This document shows positions 57,768 through 64,000 of a DNA stretch of 64,000 bases, piece by piece. The notes under the pieces are model-generated. The model was given only the letters and a program-made list of their open reading frames with translations. It did not search any database and was not told the DNA's origin. The position numbers and the translations under genes are program-made. The stretch spans positions 18,483 to 82,482 of the forward strand of contig CAZYTM010000011.1 in the NCBI GenBank assembly GCA_964649725.1, given 5' to 3'. Every line of letters starts with the position of its first letter. Within the stretch, counting starts at the first letter, position 1. The DNA is from CAZYTM01 sp964649725. Lineage in GTDB: Bacteria; Desulfobacterota; Desulfuromonadia; Geobacterales; Geobacteraceae.

Positions 57768-58871
57768 ATGATTAACAGAAGCCTGCTGCGGGCGGCAGGG
57801 CTTGCCGCCACAATCATCGGCATCAGTCTGCTGCACTATCTGACCCCGCTTCATCTGCCGATGCTCCATGATATCTTCCAGCGGCTCTATTACCTGCCGA
57901 TCATCCTGGCCGCATTCTGGTTCGGATTGCGGGGGGGGGTGGCGGCTTCGCTGGTGGTGAGTGTCATGTATGCGCCACACATCCTCTTCCAGTGGGGAGC
58001 CAGGCCGAGCCTTGAACTGGAAAAATTCCTGGAGATCCTCCTCTACAATGTCGTCGGCGGCATCACCGGCCTGCTCTCCCAGCGTGAGACGCAGCGCCGT
58101 GAAGAGGCACAGCAGACTGCCCGGGGGTTGGAGGAGTCTTATCGCAAACTGCAGCAGCAGGCCGATCTGATCATCCGTATCGAGGAACAGCTGCGGCGGG
58201 CAGAACGGCTCTCGACGCTGGGTGAGCTGTCGGCAGTGCTGGCCCATGAGATAAGGAATCCGCTCGGGTCGATCCGCGGCACGGCCGAGATCCTGCGGGA
58301 CGATTTCCGCCCCGGTGACCGGAAGTACGAATTCCTCCAGATCCTGGTCAAGGAGACCGACCGGCTCAATCGGGTGGTGGAGGATTTTCTCAAGTTGGCC
58401 AGGCCGGTCGAGGTGGAGCAGCAGAGTTGCGACCTGGCAGTCGAACTGCAGGAGGTGGCGGCCCTGGCCGAGAGTGCGGCGCGGCAACAGGGGGTTAAGA
58501 TCGAAATCGGTGCGGCTCTGCTGCCGACCATCAGGGGGGACCGGGAAAAGCTCCGCCAGGTCTTTCTCAACCTGGTCCTCAACGGTATCCAGGCAACTCC
58601 CGGTGGCGGCAGGCTGACTATCAATGCTGCAGAGCTGCCAGCCGCTGAAGGGAAGAGCCCCCGGCTGGAGATCAGCTTCGTGGATAACGGTTCAGGCATA
58701 GCTGCGGAGCATCTGGAGCGGATATTCGAACCATTTTTCACCACCAAGAGAGGAGGGACCGGGCTAGGTCTCGCCATTGCCCAGAAGATCGTCGAAAGTC
58801 ATGGCGGCAGCATTGCTGTCACAAGCGCAATAGGGCGAGGGAGCTCTTTCGTGGTGACGCTGCCGGTGTGA
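57768..58871 (+). CDS. Membrane-bound sensor histidine kinase
   Basis: About 367 residues. N-terminal three to four membrane helices (about 6-100) including LYYLPIILAAFWFGLRGG, a block typical of DUF4118-like sensor modules, then a coiled coil (115-150). The kinase core has the H-box LAHEIRNPLGSIRG, N-box VLNGIQATPGGG, DNGSGIAAEH and GGTGLGLAIAQKI. A NtrC-type regulator follows, so the two form a two-component pair. The start is uncertain; an upstream ATG at 57717 is possible. Confidence 0.9.
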   Translation: MINRSLLRAAGLAATIIGISLLHYLTPLHLPMLHDIFQRLYYLPIILAAFWFGLRGGVAASLVVSVMYAPHILFQWGARPSLELEKFLEILLYNVVGGITGLLSQRETQRREEAQQTARGLEESYRKLQQQADLIIRIEEQLRRAERLSTLGELSAVLAHEIRNPLGSIRGTAEILRDDFRPGDRKYEFLQILVKETDRLNRVVEDFLKLARPVEVEQQSCDLAVELQEVAALAESAARQQGVKIEIGAALLPTIRGDREKLRQVFLNLVLNGIQATPGGGRLTINAAELPAAEGKSPRLEISFVDNGSGIAAEHLERIFEPFFTTKRGGTGLGLAIAQKIVESHGGSIAVTSAIGRGSSFVVTLPV

Positions 58872-58874
58872 GAA

Positions 58875-58923
58875 GGTGAAGGGTGAAGGGTGAAGGGTGA
58901 AAGGTGAAGGGTGAAGGGTGATA
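58875..58923. repeat. Heptamer repeats GGTGAAG, second array
   Basis: Six units with one variant (GGTGAAA) and a partial seventh (GGTGATA), starting 3 bases after the histidine kinase stop codon and 82 bases before the response-regulator start. It is the same heptamer as at 16.5 kb, 42 kb away. Confidence 0.95.
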
Positions 58924-59004
58924 ATGCTGAAAGCTTATGGATGGCTTTTCTGTGGACCTTGAGCTTGCGACTTTGAATTTTATGCCGGGTTAAGCGAGGA
59001 GAAC

Positions 59005-60366
59005 ATGGCGGCCAAGATACTGCTCATCGATGACGACGTTTCGCTGCGCCGGGTGCTGGAATTCAATCTCCAGGAGGAGGGGTATGAAGTCCTGACAGCT
59101 GCTGATGGTGGCGAGGGGCTGGAGCTTTTCCATGCCCATTCTCCGGAGCTTGTTATTACCGACCTGAAGATGCCGGTGATGAGCGGCTTTGAACTGCTGA
59201 CAGCGATAAAACAGCGCTCACCTGATACGCTGGTGCTGGTGATAACTGCATTCGGCGCGGTGGAGACTGCGGTTGAGGCGATGAAACTTGGCGCCTACGA
59301 CTATATTACCAAACCGTTCAATCGGGACGAACTGCGGCTGGTGGTGCGCAAGGCCCTGGAGATGCAGGGACTGACAGAGGAGAACCAGCGGTTGCGCGCG
59401 GAATTGACCGACCGGGCCGAGTTCCGGAATATCATCGGCATCTCCAGGGTGATGGAGCAGGTCTTCAATGTAGTGCGCCGGGTTGCCGATACCGAGGCGA
59501 CGGTTCTCATCACCGGCGAATCAGGGACCGGCAAGGAGCTGGTGGCGCGGGCCATCCATACGGGGAGCAGCCGCCGCCAGGGACCGTTCATCCCGATCAA
59601 CTGCGCGGCGATCCCGCGGGACCTGCTGGAGAGCGAGCTGTTCGGCCATGTCAAGGGGGCCTTTACCGGGGCGATCCGCGACAAGGTCGGCAAATTCCTC
59701 GCCGCTGACAACGGCACCCTGTTTCTCGACGAGGTGGGCGATCTGCCGCTGGAACTGCAGCCGAAACTGCTGCGGGCCTTGCAGGAGCGGGAGATAGAGC
59801 CGGTCGGTGCCACCGGGACGCAGCGGATAGATGTGCGGGTCATCGCTGCCACCAACAGTGACCTTGAAGAAGGGATTGCGACCGGCGCTTTTCGTGATGA
59901 CCTCTACTACCGGCTTGCCATAATCCCGCTCCATCTGCCGCCGTTGCGCGAGAGGGTCGAGGATATCCCGCTGCTTATCAGGCATTTCCTTGTCAAGCAT
60001 GGCGGAGGTGGGGTAGGTCTCTCGGCTGAGGCTCTAGGGGTGCTGCAGCGTTACCAGTGGCCAGGCAATGTCAGGGAGTTGGAGAATACTATCGAGCGGC
60101 TGCTGATCATGCGCAATAGCGATACCATCGAAGTGGTTGATCTGCCGGACAAGCTCCGTGGCCGGCAGTCTGCCAGCGGGAACCGCATCATCCACCTCCC
60201 TGCCGAAGGCTACCCGCTGGAGCAGCTGGAAAAAGAGATCGTCATCGAGGCGCTGGAGAGGAACGGCTGGAACCAGACCGCTGCCGCCCGTTTTTTGCGG
60301 ATCCCGCGCCACACCCTGATCTATCGCCTGGAAAAATATCAGATCACGCCAAAGGAGCGAAAATAA
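59005..60366 (+). CDS. NtrC-type sigma-54-dependent response regulator
   Basis: 453 residues: receiver (LLIDDDVSLRR, phospho-Asp in VITDLKMPVMSG, KPFNRDEL), AAA+ domain with Walker A GESGTGKE, the sigma-54 contact loop GAFTGA, Walker B LFLDEVGDLP, and a Fis-type HTH at the end (LERNGWNQTAAARFLRIPRH). GCGAGGAGA precedes the ATG. It is paired with the upstream kinase. The stop codon overlaps the start of the TlpA-like gene, so the thiol-redox pair downstream may be under its control. Confidence 0.95.
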   Translation: MAAKILLIDDDVSLRRVLEFNLQEEGYEVLTAADGGEGLELFHAHSPELVITDLKMPVMSGFELLTAIKQRSPDTLVLVITAFGAVETAVEAMKLGAYDYITKPFNRDELRLVVRKALEMQGLTEENQRLRAELTDRAEFRNIIGISRVMEQVFNVVRRVADTEATVLITGESGTGKELVARAIHTGSSRRQGPFIPINCAAIPRDLLESELFGHVKGAFTGAIRDKVGKFLAADNGTLFLDEVGDLPLELQPKLLRALQEREIEPVGATGTQRIDVRVIAATNSDLEEGIATGAFRDDLYYRLAIIPLHLPPLRERVEDIPLLIRHFLVKHGGGGVGLSAEALGVLQRYQWPGNVRELENTIERLLIMRNSDTIEVVDLPDKLRGRQSASGNRIIHLPAEGYPLEQLEKEIVIEALERNGWNQTAAARFLRIPRHTLIYRLEKYQITPKERK

Positions 60367-60884
60367 TGAAGCGGCTGCTGCTGTTTACCCTGATCCTGCT
60401 GGTCATCCCGATACTCTCCTCCTGTACCAAGGAGTCACCCCTGAAGCCCCCCGTGGAAGGGGAAGCGGCTCCCGACTTCACCCTGAAAGACCTGGCCGGC
60501 AAAGAGCTCAGGCTGGCAGATCTGCAGGGGAGGGTGGTGATGCTCAACTTCTGGGCCACCTGGTGCCCCCCCTGCCGGGAAGAGATACCTTCCATGGTCC
60601 GTCTGAACAACATAATGGCAGGGAAGCAGTTCCAGATGGTGACCGTCTCCATCGATGAAGGGGGGAAGGAGAAGGTGGCAGGATTCCTCACCCGTCTCGG
60701 CGCAACCCTGCCGGTACTGCTCGACACCGACAAGAAGATAGGGAAGCGTTATGGCTTAACCGGAGTACCGGAGACCTTCATCATCGATAAAAAGGGTGTT
60801 ATACTGAAAAAGATAATCGGCCCACTCGACTGGAGCGATCCGATGGTGGTAAGATTTATCGATAAAGCCATATCTCAACAGTAA
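60366..60884 (+). CDS. TlpA/ResA-like thiol-disulfide lipoprotein
   Basis: Thioredoxin-fold reductase on the periplasmic side. Lipobox SSC puts the lipid Cys at residue 20; redox motif WCPPC at C67-C70; later TGVPETFIIDKKG with the cis-Pro. 172 residues is normal. The ATG overlaps the regulator's stop by 1 base. The next gene is CcdA, the membrane donor for this class of protein, so the pair moves electrons to the periplasm, for example for cytochrome c maturation. Confidence 0.93.
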   Translation: MKRLLLFTLILLVIPILSSCTKESPLKPPVEGEAAPDFTLKDLAGKELRLADLQGRVVMLNFWATWCPPCREEIPSMVRLNNIMAGKQFQMVTVSIDEGGKEKVAGFLTRLGATLPVLLDTDKKIGKRYGLTGVPETFIIDKKGVILKKIIGPLDWSDPMVVRFIDKAISQQ

Positions 60885-60895
60885 CCGGGACTTAA

Positions 60896-61621
60896 ATGGA
60901 ATCAGCCAACATAACCCTGATCGGTGCGTTCGTAGCCGGGCTCCTCTCTTTTCTCTCCCCCTGCGTGCTGCCGCTGATACCTTCTTTCATCACCTATATC
61001 ACCGGGCTCTCCTTTGCCGACCTGCAGTCGGAACACCCGACTCACGAGGTGCGGCGCCGGACCTTTCTCCATACCCTCTGCTTCATCGCCGGCTTTACCA
61101 TTGTCTTTGTCCTGCTCGGGGCATCGGCGACCTATGTCGGTGGCTTCATGCAGGAACATATGACCGCCATCAGGAGGGTCGGCGGTCTGCTTGTCATCAT
61201 CTTCGGCATCCACCTCACCGGCCTAGTGCCGCTCAAATTCCTGCTGGCAGATAAACGGGTCTCCATACATCGCAAGCCGGCCGGATATCTGGGGAGCCTG
61301 CTGGTAGGGCTCGCCTTTGCCGGTGGCTGGACCCCCTGCATCGGCCCGATTCTCGCCTCGATCCTGATGGTGGCAGCGACCGAGGAGACGGTCTATCACG
61401 GTATACTCCTTCTCTTCATCTACTCGATGGGGCTTGCTATCCCCTTTTTTATCGCCGCTCTGGCGCTGCATCACTTCCTGGTCTTTTTCAACCGCTTTAA
61501 AAAATATATCCGCATCTGCGAGATCGTTACAGGAGTCCTGCTGATTCTGGTAGGTGTACTGATTTTCGGCAACTATCTCTCCATTCTGGGGAGCTTAAGC
61601 AACAGATTGATAGGGGGGTGA
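60896..61621 (+). CDS. ccdA: CcdA-type cytochrome c biogenesis/thiol-electron transfer membrane protein
   Basis: Six-helix membrane protein that carries electrons from cytoplasmic thioredoxin to periplasmic TlpA/ResA proteins. Conserved Cys in SPCVLPLIPSF and GWTPCIGPIL, as in DsbD/CcdA. 241 residues is normal. The ATG lies 11 bases after the TlpA-like stop codon, so they are one operon. Confidence 0.93.
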   Translation: MESANITLIGAFVAGLLSFLSPCVLPLIPSFITYITGLSFADLQSEHPTHEVRRRTFLHTLCFIAGFTIVFVLLGASATYVGGFMQEHMTAIRRVGGLLVIIFGIHLTGLVPLKFLLADKRVSIHRKPAGYLGSLLVGLAFAGGWTPCIGPILASILMVAATEETVYHGILLLFIYSMGLAIPFFIAALALHHFLVFFNRFKKYIRICEIVTGVLLILVGVLIFGNYLSILGSLSNRLIGG

Positions 61622-61628
61622 AAAAGCG

Positions 61629-62066
61629 ATGACCGGTGCGAATCCTCTCCTTTCGGTACAGCTGAACGTTACTGACCTCGCTACGACAGAGGCGTTTTAC
61701 GCCGGCATCCTCGAAATCCCGGTGCAACGCGCATTGACTGCAGCAGGGGCTCCGGCGCACCTGCTTTTGGCAGCAAACGGCATGGAACTGGTCTTTGTCG
61801 AGGAGGCGGACGTCATTGCCGCCCATCCGTTACTGACAGACCGGCTCGGCGACTACCCGAAGGGGGTAGGGATAACTTTTCATTTCCAGGTAACAGAGAT
61901 CGAAGCGATCTATGATGCGGTGAGGGAAGAGGGGCTAGCCATTCTCTACCCGCTGGAGGAGAAACCCTACGGGATGAAGGAGTTCTGGTGTTTCGATCCG
62001 GACGGCTACCTGGTGGTGCTTGAGGAGCCGGCCGTTCAGGTGACGCCCGACAAGCATTTGCATTAG
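61629..62066 (+). CDS. VOC/glyoxalase-fold protein
   Basis: 145 residues with the paired beta-alpha-beta-beta-beta modules of the vicinal oxygen chelate fold: SVQLNVTDLATTEAFYAGIL, and GVGITFHFQVTEIEAIYDAV leading to EFWCFDPDGYLVVLEEPA. H-x-E type metal ligands can be suggested but the enzyme activity is not determinable. It lies 7 bases after ccdA and may be the last gene of that operon. It is convergent with the MarR gene, 14 bases apart. Confidence 0.88.
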   Translation: MTGANPLLSVQLNVTDLATTEAFYAGILEIPVQRALTAAGAPAHLLLAANGMELVFVEEADVIAAHPLLTDRLGDYPKGVGITFHFQVTEIEAIYDAVREEGLAILYPLEEKPYGMKEFWCFDPDGYLVVLEEPAVQVTPDKHLH

Positions 62067-62080
62067 CAGAATCGCTTCGG

Positions 62081-62623
62081 TCAACTCTTGGCACTCCTCC
62101 TGACGGGTTGATTCACCTCTGGCGATAGGATCAACTGGGGGGGGATATCCTGGGCGCCGAGGATATGGACGAATTGATCGAAGCTGTCGGCGATCATCTT
62201 CAGCCGGCTCTTGGGCAACCCCTCCAGCCCCCTGGCAATAAGCCCCTGGGCCACCTCCGGTGCGTTGGCTACCAGCTCCAGCCCCTTGGCAGTCAGATTG
62301 ACAGTAACGACCCGGCGGTCCTTCCTGCAGCGAATCCTTTCCACTATCCCTCTGCTTTCCAGACGGTCGATGATCCCCACTACAGTTGCCGGATGGAGGT
62401 ACATCTTTCGTGCCAGGTCAGATATCCGGATCGGTGCGTCCTTGGCAATTACCTTGATCGTCCAGAGCTGAGGACCGGTAAGGCCGGTTTTCCGCTCGGC
62501 TTTCTTGGAGTATTCGTTCATCGCCTGGAAGAGCCGGCGCATATTATCGAAAATATCTGCAACCAGGGCTCCATTGTCAGCGGTCTTGATGTTGTCGGCA
62601 TATTTTCCCATAACTCCCCCCAT
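62081..62623 (-). CDS. MarR-family transcriptional regulator
   Basis: 180 residues. Winged-helix fold: LTGPQLWTIKVIAKDAPIRI, SDLARKMYLHPATVVGIIDRL (recognition helix) and a basic wing VERIRCRKDRRVVTVNLT. Dimerisation helices flank the core. It is divergent from the IclR gene, with palindromes in between, and probably represses its own expression. Confidence 0.92.
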   Translation of the reverse strand: MGGVMGKYADNIKTADNGALVADIFDNMRRLFQAMNEYSKKAERKTGLTGPQLWTIKVIAKDAPIRISDLARKMYLHPATVVGIIDRLESRGIVERIRCRKDRRVVTVNLTAKGLELVANAPEVAQGLIARGLEGLPKSRLKMIADSFDQFVHILGAQDIPPQLILSPEVNQPVRRSAKS

Positions 62624-62663
62624 GCAACTAATAACAAATAACGGTTACAAAAACAAACTATTA

Positions 62664-62679
62664 TTTATTATATAATAAA
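62664..62679. promoter_or_regulatory. 16-bp perfect palindrome ahead of the MarR gene
   Basis: TTTATTATATAATAAA, 41 bases upstream of the MarR start, within its expected promoter. It is a good candidate operator for the MarR dimer. Confidence 0.6.
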
Positions 62680-62815
62680 AATGTTTTGTCTGTGTCAAGT
62701 CCCTAATTTGGCTGATTTTGCTCAATATTACGTGCTATTTCCGGACCCATTCGCATAGAATTTAAAAAAAAACTTGCAAAGTAAATATAAAGACGTTATA
62801 TTTTATTTAAATTTG

Positions 62816-62849
62816 TATCCAAATTATTTTAGATAAAATTATTTGGATA
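62816..62849. promoter_or_regulatory. 16-bp inverted repeat, candidate operator
   Basis: TATCCAAATTATTTTA and TAAAATTATTTGGATA, one mismatch, 2-base spacer, 108 bases ahead of the IclR gene. Confidence 0.65.
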
Positions 62850-62904
62850 GAAAATATATCAGGAATGCAGCCGGTTAGTGAGTGACCATTATTAAAATGA
62901 CTGC

Positions 62905-62926
62905 ACAGCAACAATATTGCTGCTGT
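62905..62926. promoter_or_regulatory. Inverted repeat just ahead of the IclR gene
   Basis: ACAGCAACAAT and ATTGCTGCTGT, 11-bp arms with one mismatch and no spacer, 31 bases before the start codon. Candidate autoregulatory site. Confidence 0.6.
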
Positions 62927-62956
62927 TTAAAGTCTATTCAATGTGAGGGTAAATAG

Positions 62957-63739
62957 ATGCTAGCCGACAAAAAAGAGATTTACATTGTCCAGAATGTTGA
63001 TCTGGCCGTTTCCATCCTCGACATGCTTGCTGATGAGCCAGCTCCCACCATCGTCAACTCGATCAATCATATCGCAAGTTACCTGGACCTGTCGCGCAAC
63101 AAGACATTCCGGATCCTTTACACATTGCAGGAGCGGGGGCTGGTCGATAAGGACGAACTGACCGGTGCTTACCGACTGGGTCTGGCAGCAGTTGAACTGG
63201 GGCAGAAGTTCATTCGCTCGGCAAGCGTGGTTAAGCATGCCCATCCGGTCATGGAGGAGCTGGTGCGCAAGCATGATGAAGCTGTCTACATGACGGTCAT
63301 GAATGGCGAAGAGGTACTCTTTATCGACATGGTCGACTGTGCGCAACAGGTGAAGGCCACCTCCCTCGTCGGTCGGCGGTTCCCCCTGTTGAGCACAGCC
63401 GCAGGTATGATAATGAAGTCTCTGGAGTCGAGAGATGCCCTGGAAAAGCTGGTAAAACGGCGGAACAAGGCTGGTGATGAGATCGACATGAACAAGATAT
63501 CCAAACAGCTGGATTCGATCAGGTCTCGCGGGGTCGCCATCGATTGCGGCGGTCTGGGCGAAGAGATAATCAGTGTTGCTGTAGCAGTTCGAGATTATGC
63601 CGGTACAGTGGTAGGTGCATTGACAATGCTTGGGCCGGCATTTCGGATGTTGGCCGAGCGTCTGGAAAACGAGATAGTCCCATCGCTGCTGGAGGGGGCG
63701 GAAGTACTCTCGGCAAAATTTGGCTATGCGCCTGCATAA
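62957..63739 (+). CDS. IclR-family transcriptional regulator
   Basis: 260 residues. N-terminal winged helix (IASYLDLSRNKTFRILYTLQ as recognition part) and a C-terminal effector-binding GAF-like domain (LGLAAVELGQKFIRSA to GALTMLGPAFRM) with SLVGRRFPLLSTAAG as the conserved ligand region. AGGGT stands before the ATG. Upstream and downstream it is flanked by palindromes and by the DUF485/acetate-permease gene, so it likely controls acetate uptake. That is an inference from position. Confidence 0.92.
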   Translation: MLADKKEIYIVQNVDLAVSILDMLADEPAPTIVNSINHIASYLDLSRNKTFRILYTLQERGLVDKDELTGAYRLGLAAVELGQKFIRSASVVKHAHPVMEELVRKHDEAVYMTVMNGEEVLFIDMVDCAQQVKATSLVGRRFPLLSTAAGMIMKSLESRDALEKLVKRRNKAGDEIDMNKISKQLDSIRSRGVAIDCGGLGEEIISVAVAVRDYAGTVVGALTMLGPAFRMLAERLENEIVPSLLEGAEVLSAKFGYAPA

Positions 63740-63858
63740 CGTTTCAGCTGGAAGGAGGTGATCATTGTCGCACTAGCAATATAATCCCTGTAGCGTAACA
63801 TCTGGGGCAGGACGCTGCCTCAATGACTGCTGGAATAAACACGAAAGGAGTAACTACC

Positions 63859-64000
63859 ATGGCAGAAAGGCAGTATGACTGGGCGGCTATCGCCCGGAAT
63901 CCCAAATTCGTCGAACTGCACCGCAAGAAGACGGTGTTCCTGTTTGGCTGGTGGATCTTTTCCACCGTCTACTATTTCCTCCTCCCTATCGGCGCAGCAT
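63859..64000 (+). CDS. DUF485 protein (acetate permease subunit), N-terminal part
   Basis: 47 residues before the window edge: MAERQYDWAAIARNPKFVEL, then a membrane segment VFLFGWWIFSTVYYFLLPIG. This is the start of a DUF485 (YjcH-type) protein, which usually precedes the acetate/solute:Na+ symporter gene actP. GAAAGGAG precedes the ATG. Whether actP follows is outside the window. Confidence 0.85.
   Translation, partial: MAERQYDWAAIARNPKFVELHRKKTVFLFGWWIFSTVYYFLLPIGAA

Overview
The window looks like chromosome of a Geobacter-type bacterium (Desulfuromonadia). This is judged from gene content and protein character: bacteriohemerythrins, rubrerythrin, a superoxide-reductase-like protein, CheB/CheR and NtrC-type signalling proteins, a DUF4911 protein, an arsenosugar-type radical SAM protein, and an IclR-type regulator next to a DUF485 acetate-permease subunit. 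No rRNA, tRNA, CRISPR array or intact insertion sequence was seen. Both ends cut a gene: ligA at the left, a DUF485 protein at the right.

Layout. 1-8.7 kb: ligA (5' part), a hemerythrin, exported peroxiredoxin, cyclophilin, an outer-membrane barrel, a lipoprotein L,D-transpeptidase, a dicarboxylate/amino-acid symporter, two small membrane proteins and a fatty-acid hydroxylase. 8.9-11.7 kb: a three-gene unit on the minus strand (small membrane protein, radical SAM/SPASM enzyme, small protein ending in 16 consecutive Asn) that I read as a candidate uncharacterised peptide-modification system. 11.8-18 kb: a K+ channel with Rossmann domains on both sides of the pore, a second hemerythrin, a CheB/CheR/PAS fusion and a PAS histidine kinase. 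18-28.2 kb: AarF/UbiB kinase, rubrerythrin, a GAF/degenerate-GGDEF protein, TldD, DUF4911, ArnD, a Tat-exported superoxide reductase and a cysteine-peptidase-like gene pair. 28.3-36.7 kb: a long minus-strand operon running U32 peptidase, lipid A acyltransferase, arnT, arnB, arnC, and arnA split into two genes. With arnD nearby, this encodes L-Ara4N decoration of lipid A.

36.9-42.3 kb: cpoB, a LysM protein, dprA and topA. 42.4-43.2 kb: a four-helix-bundle protein behind a promoter/terminator-like leader. 43.3-47.2 kb: a cluster of five integron gene cassettes without an integrase in view. Four full attC sites can be drawn, and in every cassette the R' box complements the cassette's own 5' boundary. 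Upstream of the first cassette lies an array of six same-orientation 15-bp repeats. 47.6-53.5 kb: pgi, then ArsS, a TVP38 membrane protein and a mercuric-reductase-like flavoprotein.

53.6-64 kb: a cupin protein with a CRP/FNR-like box, a HigBA-like toxin-antitoxin pair, a REC-GAF response regulator, polyprenyl diphosphate synthase, a histidine kinase/NtrC-type regulator pair that leads directly into a TlpA/CcdA thiol-redox pair, a VOC protein, a MarR regulator, and an IclR regulator ahead of the acetate-uptake gene. The last intergenic region holds three strong palindromes that are likely operators.

Signs of DNA mobility or variability are concentrated in the cassette cluster, its bordering 13-bp inverted repeats, two GGTGAAG heptamer arrays, and the palindromic spacers inside the arn operon.
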